Assembly (NCBI GenBank): GCA_038277395.1
Contig: CM076190.1
Coordinates: 245,997,256-246,061,255 of the forward strand
DNA: 64,000 nucleotides
DNA from: Dryocosmus kuriphilus
Taxonomy: Eukaryota > Arthropoda > Insecta > Hymenoptera > Cynipidae
Direction of reading: 5' to 3'
Both the position numbers and the translations under genes were made by a program. The notes under the pieces were generated by a model. The model was not told where the DNA came from and made no database searches. It worked only from the letters and a program-made list of their open reading frames with translations. Positions 10,351 through 20,700 of the stretch are shown here, piece by piece (the stretch's first letter is position 1; each line of letters starts with the position of its first letter).

Positions 10351-11617
10351 CAGTCTTTTCCACAAGAAAAAATACGCGTTTTCTCGAAAAGTTTTAAACA
10401 TTTTTGTTCGTTTCTTTTTTGGCCTGACTACACGTTTCAAGGGTAAGAGCGGAACTGCCGACTTGGTTCAGTCCCATTCGAAGTGTCGGATAGTGAACAA
10501 GTTTGCGCAATGAGTGCAGTATACGCTAAACGGTTCGAAGCTGTGTTTTTGTGGAGCAATGCACACGGACCAAAACTTTCATACTCAGCTGCTGCTAAAG
10601 TGCTTAAAAAGTCTAAGTACTTCGTGCAAAAGTGGGTGGAGCGGTATAGGGACACAAAAGCTGTTGACGATCTTCCAGGAAAAGGAGAAACGCGAGTAAC
10701 GTCCAGCAAGGAGGATAAGGGGATCATCGCTCTATTGAAGCGCAACCCCACTCTATGGCTGCTCGAAGCCAAGTCTAAGCTAGCGGAGAAGGGATTAGAC
10801 GTTAGTATAAACACCATAAGATGCAGATTAGCTGAGGCAAGCATGCAGTACCGTAGCACGAGGCAGAAACCCCTGCTTTTAGAAGTGCACATGCAAAAAC
10901 GGCTGTCATGGGCTATGGAAAATAATGATCGCGATTGGTCAAATGTGATTTTTTCCGACGAAATATCCTTTTGGGCATGGGTTCCAATAAAATGTGCCTG
11001 GTCAGGCAAAGGTGAGCGGTTCCTCCAGCGAACTGTTAAACACCCAGTAAAGATCCATGTTTGGGGATGCTTCTCACAACACGGTTTTGGCTGTTTAGAG
11101 CTGTTCACTGAGAACCAGAACGCGGAAAAAATGGTCAAAATCTACAAGCATGGTCTCCTGAGGTCTGCAGAAAAGATGTTTGGAGCCAATAATGAGGTTT
11201 GGATCCTTCAAGAGGACAACGATCCCAAACATTGCAGTCGCCTCTGTAAGAACTGGAAAGCTGAAAATGGCGTCGTCACCTTGGCCTGGCCTTCACAATC
11301 TTCTGATGCCAATCCGATTGAAAATGTGTGGCGTGTCGTTAAGAGAAAACTTGCAGGAAGGCGTGTATTCACCCTCAAGCAGCTCTCTCTACGAATTAGA
11401 GAGATGTGGCGCTCTCTATCTTTAGAATATGCTGAAAAATTAGTCGAGAGCATGCCCAGAAGATGCCAGGCCATTATTGAGGATAGTGGCGATTGGACCA
11501 TTCATTAAGGTAAGTGCGCCCTAAGTTTTAAAGCGTTTCTTGATGCAAAAAAAGAAAAATAAATTTTTCTTTAAAACTTTTCGAGAAAACGCGTATTCTT
11601 TCTTGTAGAACAGACTG
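10351..11617 (+). mobile_element. Tc1-like transposon, copy 2 (intact transposase)
   Basis: A 1,267-bp element with TA duplications at 10349-10350 and 11618-11619. The ~48-bp terminal inverted repeats begin CAGTCTTTTC (left) and CAGTCTGTTC (right, complement). It is inserted in the RAG1/Transib-like pseudogene. The transposase frame is uninterrupted, unlike copy 1 at 7613. Confidence 0.94.
10510..11508 (+). CDS. Tc1-like DD34E transposase
   Basis: A 332-residue cut-and-paste transposase of the Tc1 group. It acts on the element's own terminal inverted repeats and inserts at TA. I use the ATG at 10510 (MSAVYAKRFEAVF) because copy 1 has its ATG at the same place; the frame opens a little upstream at a GTG. 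Residues ~10-110 form the paired helix-turn-helix DNA-binding part (SYSAAAKVLKKS, then KRNPTLWLLEAKSKLAEKG). The catalytic core shows FSDE (first D), LQEDNDPKH (second D) and NPIEN (E), with 34 residues between the second D and the E, i.e. DD34E. Length is normal for the family and I see no stop or frameshift, so it may be active or recently so. Confidence 0.93.
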   Translation: MSAVYAKRFEAVFLWSNAHGPKLSYSAAAKVLKKSKYFVQKWVERYRDTKAVDDLPGKGETRVTSSKEDKGIIALLKRNPTLWLLEAKSKLAEKGLDVSINTIRCRLAEASMQYRSTRQKPLLLEVHMQKRLSWAMENNDRDWSNVIFSDEISFWAWVPIKCAWSGKGERFLQRTVKHPVKIHVWGCFSQHGFGCLELFTENQNAEKMVKIYKHGLLRSAEKMFGANNEVWILQEDNDPKHCSRLCKNWKAENGVVTLAWPSQSSDANPIENVWRVVKRKLAGRRVFTLKQLSLRIREMWRSLSLEYAEKLVESMPRRCQAIIEDSGDWTIH

Positions 11618-12985
11618 TAAGTGTTAGTGGCTAAACGACTGCACTTGCGAGTATCGAACTCGCGGAATCGTTTAAAGTCTTTATTACGGGCATCTTGAGC
11701 TTCTTCAGATAAGATGTCGATGGGAATACTGAACGATTTGATTATCCTCGCTCCGTGCAAAAGAATTTTGTGGACAGATGATGGCATATAATACCATTTG
11801 TAGAGTTCTAAATACATTTGTGCAGTTTCCCGAGCCTAGTATTCAAATTTATCTGAATCGATTTCTTGACCAAAAGAAAGAACCCGCAGAATTGGGCTGA
11901 ATCACTCGATGAAGCGAACATTAACATCTTTGATCCTTGTTGTCGATTCAGGATCTTGAAATAATCTTCGAGCAGTACTAACATCATTTTATTTTCCTAC
12001 CCCTCGCTTGGGTTTGTCGATAATCGAGCCCATCTCTTTCCGAAATTCTTGTTGGTTCCTCAATTTCGTGGTCTTCAGTTACGTTTTTTGCTCTTTCGTG
12101 CTCGCTTGCCATTTGCAAAAATGTAAGCGATAAGCAGTATTCAGGACAAGAACCACCAAGCGTATTTTAGCGTGGAGTAGTGAAAGCCAAGCTCATACTA
12201 TTTCTCAAGAACACTTGTCTCCAACACTCCATTCAGATCATTCATTTCTGAAGGTTTCGTCTTGCAAAAATGGCATGTTGCTTCACTTAGAGTTTCTGTG
12301 GGATTTTGGCTACTTCAACATCCAGCATAGTCAATGGCATCTCATGATCAACCTTGCACCTGAATTTGCCAATTGCGATTTTATTTGGCGAAAGTTCTCT
12401 TATTTCCTCTTTTACATGGCCGACCTCAGGTTTTGGCCAATTCTGGAGTCTCCTTGGCAAATTGAAGTGCTTTGGTATGAAGAATTTTGTAGATTCCGGG
12501 TGAGGGTTAATCCAAATCACTTCAGTTTCAGAATCCAAAAACCTTGGTACCATCGAGACCACGAAAATACTCTTATCAGACTGCAGGCCATCCGGGAGAT
12601 CTTATTTGTAAACACTTTGATCTGGCGCCCCGTCATAACCGTATTTTAGGTGGAGCATCAGAGACTTGACATTTTTCTTCATTATGGAACCCTTGATTCT
12701 AGGAATCACCATCAAACGTTTCACCGTATGATCCATCAGTTCTTGTGACTTAACTGGGACACTCTGATCAGCAATAGTAAGTGCTGATTCGGGAGGATAA
12801 CATCGCTTCTTTCCACTGATCAGATGTTTATACGGGACAAAAGTGTCTGCATTTTTGGCTTTCGCTTTGAAGCGAATTATTTCATACTGAATCTTAGAAA
12901 GCTTTGCATCTTCAATTAATGCAATAGCTTCGTTATCAGTGAACCTGGTGATGCTCTGCTCAATCTCGTGATTCCAATTTATAAG
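11618..12985 (-). pseudogene. RAG1/Transib-like transposase remnant
   Basis: A minus-strand degenerate frame. From its start: FTDNEAIALIEDAKLSKIQY, then a Cys-poor region, LKYGYDGAPDQSVYK (candidate first catalytic D, near 12615-12640) and WINPHPESTKFF. Next come RLHFCKWQAS with EFRKEMGSIIDKPKRG, NDVSTARRLFQDPE (candidate second D, near 11940-11975) and YLELYKWYYMPSSVHKILLHG. Last is LSEEAQDARNKDFKRFREF (candidate catalytic E, 11695-11709). The last block and the KWQ...FRKEM...K block resemble the RAG1 core in order and spacing. Stops interrupt it after SVYK, in the linker before NDVST, and twice before YLELYKW, and a frameshift lies near 12280. The family call rests on motif memory, not a search. 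Confidence 0.62.
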
Positions 12986-13683
12986 TTTAAACTATGTAAT
13001 CTTCTTTCGCTCAAACTAATTTTACGATGCAATGAATGGTTTCTGATATAATTGGCAAAAAGTGTTTAAGAAGTCTCAATCTTGCCAAATACACAAATTG
13101 CCAAAAAAAATTGTCAAAAATACAAATTTCAGGGATTTAAAAATTTGGAGGAAATTTATAATTATTTAATTTTATGATTCGTTTATTGTATAATTTGTAA
13201 ATTTAATAATTGCGTAAATTCTAATTTCGGACATCCTTAAATCCTTTTTCTGCATAACTCGAGATTTTTTTCGATGATTAAAAATCTTGACATTAATCTA
13301 AATTTCGGAAATTTTTTAATTCAAGATTGTGACCTTTAATTATAATTAATGAATGACAAAAATCTATGCTTCTTTCGCATGATAGAATGACGTATAGAAA
13401 GAAATAAAGTATAATAAATCTAAACTTAAGAGCGAAGGTCAAAAGTGATTGTTATTGCATTTTTATTTATTATAAGAATAGTTTCATTATTAATTAATAT
13501 TGAAGGTAAATATTTTTTATTAAAAATCATTAATAATTGAATATGTATATTTTGTTTCATAGAAGAAACATGTATAGAACAAAAAGTAGCAGTATGAATT
13601 TAATTAAGAATTATTTTCCATTTCGGTACATTTAATTAATCGGACATAATTAATACATTTATGATTATTGCAGTACGAGCTTT
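12986..13683. other. AT-rich interval, nothing recognised
   Basis: About 700 bp of AT-rich sequence with no supported frame. I looked for Transib-type termini (CACWATG) bounding the pseudogene and did not find a convincing pair. Confidence 0.5.
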
Positions 13684-13685
13684 TA

Positions 13686-14588
13686 CGAGGGCCTACCCAA
13701 AAGAAACCGAACTGATATTGTGGGGAGCGGAGTTGTTGTAGTACCGGCGTTTTGCCGGTAGGTGCGTGTAGAGGCACTTTTCACCAGTTAGTATGCCAAC
13801 TGCTATCACTGTGTAAGGTTGCATTTGGTGTGTGTAATTTTTTTTGTGACTGTTGCTTTGCGCGCTCATCGTTTTTTGTGATGGTTGATTTTCGTGATCA
13901 GCGTGCCAACGTGAGGTTTTGCTTCCTGCTCGGGAAAACGGGCACAGAAACTCTTCAAATGTTGAAAACGGCCTACAAGGATGATGCTATGGGAAAAACT
14001 CAAGTGTTCGAGTGGTTTTCTCGTTTTAAAAGTGGGGAAATGTCAATTGACGATCAACCTCGCTCTGGACGTGCTTCGACGGCCCGAACCGACGACAATG
14101 TTGAAAAAATTCGTGAAATCATCCTGGAAGATCGAAGAAGGACCATCGAAGAAGTTGTGCAACAGTTTGCGGCGGAAAAAGCCTTATTTGTGGCAGTCGG
14201 GGGACTGGTTTTTCCACCACGACAACGCCCCTGCTCACACAGCTCTTTCTGTGCGCCGATTTTTGACCAAAAATAGCATGGCCACTGTTCGTCACCCACC
14301 CTATTCACCCGATTCCCCTGTGACTTTTATTTATTCCCCCGAATGAAAAGGGACATGAAAGGAAAGCGTTTTGCGTACGTAGCTGAAGTGAAGGAAAAAA
14401 CGACGGAGGCGCTGTCAAGCATCACAAAAGAGGAATTTAAAAAATGTTTCGAACAATGGAATAAAATATTAGATAAGTGTATTGTCTCCAATGGAGAGTA
14501 CTTTGAAGGAGATTAAATGATTTTTGTAGAAAAATCAAAATAATAACTTTGTACAAAAGTAGTTCGGTTTCTTTTGGGTAGGCCCTCG
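13686..14588 (+). mobile_element. mariner (DD34D), internally deleted copy
   Basis: A 903-bp element with TA duplications (13684-13685 and 14589-14590). Its terminal inverted repeats begin CGAGGGCCTACCCAAAAG and end at the ACCGAACT motif. The full-length relative at 33108-34430 is 1,323 bp, so this copy lacks about 420 bp. Confidence 0.93.
13881..14516 (+). pseudogene. mariner transposase with internal deletion
   Basis: Starts at the same ATG as the intact copy (MVDFRDQRANVRF) and keeps the N-terminal helix-turn-helix (GKTQVFEWFSRFKSG, PRSGRASTARTDD). At about 14158 the sequence jumps from the RRTIEEVV region to the one before LWQSGDWFFHHDNAPAHTA. This removes the first catalytic D (TGDESW in the intact copy). 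Further indels shift frames, and YSPD is followed by a stop. It cannot encode an active enzyme, but its termini could in principle be recognised by the intact copy. Confidence 0.9.
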
Positions 14589-14804
14589 TATATAAGAATA
14601 ATATTTAATGATCACCCAAGAAGGTACAATGAATACATTAGTTAAATAGTTGCAAAGGAGTAATTCTTCACAAAGCGGTCTCGACTGAGGTTCCAATCGA
14701 ACTGCTCTTGCTAGGAGTCTTCTGGTGACCCCAGAGTCAGCCGAGCCTCGACCAAAGTCCAACCTGGGCCGCCCCGATGGGTCATTGCTTAGACTTTCAG
14801 AACG
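14589..14804. other. Short interval between mariner and LTR
   Basis: Moderately GC-rich sequence with no frame that can be supported. It lies directly outside the LTR end at 14805. Confidence 0.4.
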
Positions 14805-15148
14805 TGACAATAGCAATAAGCTCTCTCTCCTGAAGACCGTCCTTGATCAATCTCTACTTACATTTAGCCTACCTGACTGCTAGGTCGTCCTCGACATTTT
14901 ACTTCAGAGACTGATATCTAGAATACAGGAAAGTAAAATTTCATTTTTTCCTACACGATAAGACTAAGGGAGTCTTCAACAGCACACAGCCATCACCGAA
15001 TTGTGACGGAACAAATAAATAAAGGAAAGGAATATCCTACGGCTTAAATAACCGCTTCGCAAGGGCCATCCGGCACCAACAGAGTAACTCGCAAGCTTAG
15101 CATTTATGGTTGCTAGCCTCGCCAGGGATACCAACGATAAATGTGACA
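14805..15148 (-). mobile_element. Gypsy 3' LTR (344 bp)
   Basis: Minus-strand termini are TGTCACATTT...CTATTGTCA, i.e. TG...CA with inverted TGTCA/TGACA ends. Inside are a TATTTAAG-like promoter motif and an AT-rich CTTTATTTATTTG segment. A purine-rich AAGGAAGTAGG lies just upstream (plus 15150-15160), where a polypurine tract should be. It follows the integrase C-terminus at 15330-15690, the expected order. Confidence 0.6.
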
Positions 15149-15329
15149 ACCTACTTCCTTAATCTGGTGCTAATCCCGACTCCGACTATCTTAGTCCTGA
15201 CCTCCGCCCAGTATTCCGCCCAGTACAAGGTTAACCATTCCTTGACCTATGAATACCAGACTCGCCCTTGGTCCCAGCTTCGCCAGCGCCCTGCCCGGAC
15301 TCGATCTTGAACATTAATCGGGCCTCATA

Positions 15330-15690
15330 ATCACTGGCTACGGTTGATACTCGACTGAATATTATGTGTACTCACCAGCTCACTGCGTAGCGTCAAAGTG
15401 ACCCATCGCCGAAGGCTGTCCACAGCTACTATGCTGCGTTGATTCGACGAGTTCTTCAAATCGCGAAAGTCTTGAATCTCGTACCGGTCGTTTGGCAGGA
15501 AGGGTCTTTTCGCCGTAGCCACCATCTTCCTACTCTCGCCAGTAGCGACCAGATGTGAGTCCACCATAACGACGTCTCCAATAGAGTACTAGGGATGTTT
15601 GAACCTGCGTACATCGAAGCTCCTTTTCTGCCGTACTTGTTCCTCATCCGTTGAGGTCATTGCTGCAGGCCTCCCATCCGATCTAGTCCT
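15330..15690 (-). pseudogene. Gypsy integrase C-terminal region
   Basis: Minus-strand frame with EEQVRQKRSFDVRRFKHP, a stop, then YSIGDVVMVDSHLVATGESRK and LPNDRYEIQDFRDLKNS. This matches the layout of the integrase C-terminal (GPY-like) region of insect Gypsy elements: a basic segment, then VGDVV, an ATG(E/V)SRK turn and a DRYEI.D strand. A short deletion after AKRPF and the stop near 15592 break it. It belongs with the LTR at 14805-15148. Confidence 0.65.
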
Positions 15691-15866
15691 TCGGCTACCT
15701 CACAATCGGCTTCTGTTTCTGGTTACCCGACGCCTTCGATATTTGCCACCATCTTCAGGAGATCTGTTTCGGGAAAGTTCGTATTCCTCATCATATCTGG
15801 ATTTCCGCCGACTTCTATACCTAGACTCATGCGTTTTGGAACGACGCGAAGACGATTCGTTCGTTG
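15691..15866 (-). pseudogene. Arg/Ser-rich frame upstream of the integrase remnant
   Basis: In the same minus-strand frame as the integrase piece lies an RS-type segment (SRRSKTHESRYRSRRKSR, then NRSPEDGGKYRRRRVTRN), with one stop near 15707. It is not a usual part of a Gypsy integrase. It could be a gag or other basic domain joined by rearrangement, or a fragment of an SR-type protein gene. Function unknown. Confidence 0.35.
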
Positions 15867-15867
15867 A

Positions 15868-16567
15868 AGGTAAACATTTTCCACCTTTATAAAACGAAAC
15901 TTGTGCAAGTATTAAATGAAGATGATCCTAATCTTCGTATTGAGTTTTGTAAGACAATGATGAAAATGATAGATGAACACTTGAGTTAAATGGCAATATG
16001 AATCGTCATAACTTCAGGTATCGGTCTGATGCAAATCCCCAATGGGTGTGGGTAAGTCACACCCAATATCCTCAAAAATTTAACGTAGGGCAGGAATTGT
16101 AGATGAGGAAATAATAGGACCTTTCTCTATCTAAGCAAATTTAAATGCGGAAAGCTATGAGCGTCTACTACAAAATTAAATTGTTCCGGCAATACGAGCT
16201 GGACAGAGCGTTGATTTTGAAAACACATAGTTTCAGCAGGATGGTGCACCACCACATTATGGATTTTGTGTTAGACAATTAGCGAACGAAACGTTTTTCG
16301 AAAGATGGATAGGTAGAAGGTGTATAATAGAGTGGGCTCCAAGATCTCCAGACTTAACTCCGTTAGACTATTTTTTATGGGTTTATGTGAAAGATCGCAT
16401 GTACCGAACTAATCCACAAAATCTTGAAGAGTTAAGACACGTAATTGTTCAAGAAACTGCTTTTATTCCAAAAGAGATCATTCGCAATGCAGTTCAATAA
16501 TTTTACAAAAGGATTGGTTACTGCCAAGAGGCGAATGGAGATCAATTCAAGCATCTGTTGTAGAATT
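15868..16567 (+). pseudogene. DD41D transposase remnant (copy A)
   Basis: A 5'-truncated relative of the intact transposase at 36462-37550. It begins at the YK-LVQ-LNEDDP segment, lacks the first catalytic D through deletion and frameshift near 15990-16190, then continues with FQQDGAPPHYGF, RWIGRRCIIEWAPRSPDLTPLDYFLW and VKDRMYRTNPQNLEELR. In the preserved part the second and third catalytic D are separated by 41 residues, as in the intact copy. It ends before 42-bp repeats like those in the intact element. Confidence 0.85.
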
Positions 16568-16605
16568 ATTTATCTATCAACATACTTCATGAAAGTTCCT
16601 GACAT

Positions 16606-16810
16606 AGTGAGAGGCAGGGGAAAGTTACTGTAAAAAGCACTCCGAAATGACAGACATGGAAAACTCACTATAAAAAAACACCCAGAAGTAAGAGGCAAGG
16701 GAACTCACTCTAAGAAAGCACCCCGACGTGAGGGGCAAGGGAAACTCACTATAAAAAGCACCCCGAAGTGACAGGCAAGGGGAACACACGCTTAAAAAGC
16801 ACCCCGAATG
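16606..16810 (+). repeat. 42-bp subterminal repeats, about five copies (copy A)
   Basis: Degenerate tandem copies of a unit with AGAGGCAAGGG, ACTCAC and AAGCACCCCGAA, immediately after the DD41D transposase remnant. They end in a block (CTACGTCCACGTCGTTG) also present after the repeats at 37557-37680. Confidence 0.85.
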
Positions 16811-17399
16811 TAACAGAATTCTTCTACGTCCACGTCGTTGTTTCTAGGTTGCGCTGAAAGAAGGAAAATGCGATAAAAATTGTTCTGCGTTAAGTAAAGT
16901 TACTTCAGAAGTAAACTTGGTTATTATATTTTAATACTAATTCTGAAAGATTCCTACGAGGTCCCATAGTAGCGTAGTATAATATTTATTTGACTTTATG
17001 TGACGAAGAGGTCACCCTGACCTCACACCTATATACGTATCTAGTAGTAAAATCATCTCTCTTTTCGATCCCAGAATCGAAAATATGGGTTGCTTTCACA
17101 AAAAAAAGTTGACCTTGAAATAACCTTCAAATTGAGATTCAAGGTTAAATATAAGGTCACCGTTGGATTCCTCGTTGAAAGTTACGTAGCGTAGGACCTT
17201 GGTCTTTCCACTAATTTCGCGAGACTCTTAGAAGGTTCCATGGTAGCGTAGTGTGACCTCTGGCCCGTAGAGGTCACCGTGACCTCATGTCTAAATACGT
17301 ATCTGAACGTAGAGTTTCCCACTCTTTTCGAAAATGGCATCAAAAATATGCGTTCCCACTACAAAAAACAATTTTTTGATATACACAGCCGACATAAGA
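16811..17399. repeat. GACCTT/GACCTC-rich region (degenerate DD41D TIR)
   Basis: Diverged homologue of the right inverted repeat at 37789-38397. Shared pieces include TACGTATCTGAACGTAGA, AAGTTGACCTT, AAGGTCACC and TTCCTCGTTGAAA. The conserved outer end (CCCGGGACTTTTTAGACACCCTG in the other copy) is absent, so it is truncated. Confidence 0.6.
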
Positions 17400-17734
17400 A
17401 TATTAGTATTTATTTCAATACTGTTCAATATCATTGGCAACTTTGTTATTCTTGAAAATTTTAAAAATTATTCCTAATTATAAGAAGTTTCGAAATAATT
17501 GGAATTTCTCGAAAATTTTGGAAATTTTTTGAAAACTTGCAAGGTAATGAAAAGTTTGAAAATAATGGAATCATTAGAAATTTTGGCAATTTTCTGAAAA
17601 TCTCGGAAATTCTTGGTAGTTATGGCAACCTTTAAAAATTTTTGGATATTTTAAATTACTTTACTGTAATTTACTTTCCAAAAATTTCCGAAAAGTTTTC
17701 CAATATTAGACATTTTTTTATGTTTAAAAATTAT
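17400..17734. repeat. AT spacer of GGAAATTTTGG-like words (module A)
   Basis: Low-complexity spacer built from degenerate GAAATTTTGGAA words. It includes AATTATAAGAAGTTTCGAAA, which also occurs in the equivalent spacer at 38400-38880. Confidence 0.7.
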
Positions 17735-20700
17735 CGTGTTTTTGGGCCGTGATTTGGGTTTCCAAATCGTGTTGCGTTTTCAAAATTTCAAATCCGGTCG
17801 AGTTATCTGGATTTCGGAACCGGGTATTCGTGTTCTCATGTTATCGACTTTTCGAGTCGCTTCGGTTTCGAGCCGGTTCGGATTATCGGGTTTTCAGGTC
17901 ACTTCCGTGATCGGATCGGCTCGGGTTGTCAGTAATAATTGGATTATCATCTTTTGCGAATCGGGTTATTTGTTTTTCAGGTACGGGTACTCGTGTTATC
18001 GGTCCGGGTTGGTTCAAATGGGTTTCTGGCCGGGTTATTGTGTTTTTAATTTCTCGGCCCGAGTCGATTTATCGGGTTTCTTAAACCGTTCGGGTTTTAG
18101 TTTTCTCTGCTCGGGTTTACTTGTCGTGTTTTTTAATCAAGCCATCCTTTAGTACCTGGTTATCTGGTTTTCGGTCTGGGCTGACGTAACGTGCTTTCGG
18201 GAGGGTTTACTGTGTTTTCGGGTTCGCGGTATCGGGTTTTCATATCTGGTCGGGTTTCCAGTTTCTCGGTCCTTGCTTGTTTAACGAAATTTCAGGTTTT
18301 AGGACTGGGCCGTCTTATCATATTTTTGGATTGAATCGAGGTTTAGACTGAGTTGTCAGGCTTTTAAACCTATTCGGGTGATCGATTTCTCGGTCCGGGT
18401 TGGTTCAACGGGTTTTCAGGTCGCGTTATTGTTTCTTCATATACTCGGTCCAAGTCGGGTTACCGAGTTTTTAGGTAACTGCAGCAGTCGGGCCGACTCG
18501 GGTTATCAGGTATTCGGTTTTTAACTTCAGGCCGGGTTTTCGGGTTATCGGTAAAAATTTGTTTATCATCTTTTTCGAATCGGGTTCTTGGTTTTTCAGT
18601 TTCTCCAAACTTTTCGGGTGCTCGGCTTCTCGAACCGGGTTGGTTCTACGGGCTTTCTGGTCGTGTTATTGTATTTTCATATTCTCAGCCCGCGTCGGTT
18701 TCTCGGCTTTTTTAATCGGTTCGGGTTTTAGTTTTCTCTATTCGGGTTTACTTGTCGTGTTTTTGGGCAAAGCCTTCTTTTCATACCCGCTCATCGGGTT
18801 TTCCTTCCAGGTTGAATTAACAGATTTTCGGGTTCTCGGGAAGGTCGGGTCATTGAATTTTTTCTGTTAAGCGGGTGTGTTAATATATTTGGGTTCTCGT
18901 TTTCTATTTTCCGGTTTACTTGTCATGCTTTCGCGACCAGTCAGGTTTTTAAACCGGGTTAACGGGGTTTCGGTCCGCGTTGGTTCAACCATATTCTGTT
19001 CGGGTTGTTCTGTTTTCCTATTCTCGGCCCGAGTCATGTTATCAGGCTTTTTGATCCGTTCGGGTTTTACTCTTCTCTGCTCGGGTTTAATTGTCGTGTT
19101 TTTGGAACGAGCCGCCTTTTCGAACCTAGTTATCGGGTTTTCGGTCTGGGTTGATTTAACGGGTTTTCGTGTCAGTTTACTGTGTTTTAGGGTTCTCGGA
19201 CTGGGTCGGGTTATTGGATTTTTGTTTTGGGTAGGTTCTTCAAACGGTTATCGGGTACTCACATCTGGTCGGCTTTTCAGTTTCTCTGTCCGGTCTGAAT
19301 TAGCCGAATTTTCAGGTTCTGGAATTGGGTCGTGTTATCAGATTTTTGGATTGTGTCGAGTTTGTAGACTAGGTTATCGGGGTTTTAAGCTTATTCGGGT
19401 GATTGCGTTTACGCTGTGGGTTGGTTCAACGGGTTTTTAGACCGGAATACAACATTCTCGGTCCGTTTCCGGTAGGCGGGTTTTTAAATATATGTTTGGG
19501 GCTTTTTCCTCTGTTCCAGTTTATTAATATTGTTTTCGTGACTAGTTCGTTTTTTCGGACCAGTTTAATATGTTTTTGGGTCTGGGTTGATTTGAAGGGT
19601 TTTAAGGTTGGTTTACTGTGTTTTCAGGTTTTCGCTCCGGGTTGTTTCAAAAGGTTTTCTAGTTGGGTTATTGTGTTTCACATATTCGGCCCAAGCCGGG
19701 TTATCGGGTTTTTTTTAATCCGTGCGGGTTTTAGTTTTATCTGATCGGGTTTACTTTTCGTGTTTTTGAAACGAGCTGTCTTTTCATACCTGTTTATCGG
19801 GTTTTCGGACTGGGTTGATTTAACGGGTTTTCGGCTCGGTTTATTGTGTTTTCGGGTTCTCGGAACGGATCGGATTATAGGACCTTTATGTTGGGTCAGC
19901 TCTTTTGACCGAGTATTGGGTTTTCATTTCTGGTCGGGTTTTCAGTTTTTCGGTCCGATCTGAAATAACAGAATTTCAGGCTCTCGGACTGGGCCGTATT
20001 ATCAGATTTTTGGATTGGGTCGAGATTCTGGACTGGGTTAGCAGGGTCTTTAGTTTATTCTGGTGATCCAGTTCTCGTTCTGGGTTGGTTCAACGGGTTT
20101 GCTGGCCGGGTTACTATTTTCTCATATTCTTCGTCCGTTTCGGGTTAGCGGGTTTTTAAAAAATATGTTCGGGTTTTCTTTTCCTCTGTTCCGGTTTACT
20201 TGTCGTTTTTTCGGGACTAGCCGGGTTTTCGAACTGGGTTAACGAGATTTCGGTCTGGGTTGATTTAACGGGTTTTAAGGTCTGTGCTTTCGGGTTGTCG
20301 GTCCGGATTAACAAGTTTTCGGTCGGTTTGATTTAACGGAATTTAAGGTTGATTCACTGTCGTTTCGGGTTTTCGGTCCGGGTTGGTTCAACAGGTTTTC
20401 TGGTCGTGTTATTGTGTTTTCATATTTTCGGCCAGAGTCGGGTTATCGGGTTTTTAATTCTTTCTGGTTTTGTTTTCTCCGTTCGGATTAACTTGTCGTA
20501 TTTTTGAAATGACCTGTCTTTTCGTACCTGGTTATCTGGGTTTCGGTATGGGTTGATTTAACGTGTTTTCGGGTCCGTTTACTGTGTTTTCGGGTTTTCG
20601 AACCAGCTCTGGTTATAGGATTTTAATTTTGGGTCAGTTCTTTCGGCCGGGCATCGGTTAATCATATCTGGTCGGGTTTTCAGTGTATCGGTCGGGGGTG

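Noticed and set aside
10190..13683. Transib-type termini (CACWATG) around the RAG1-like fossil
   Set aside because: I scanned both flanks and found no convincing inverted pair, so element ends are not claimed.
17736..19963. Several long plus-strand frames with hydrophobic, Phe/Gly/Ser-rich translations
   Set aside because: They lie in the TCGGGTT satellite, which is poor in stop codons. The translations are just the repeat read in different frames, and neighbouring frames are open as well.
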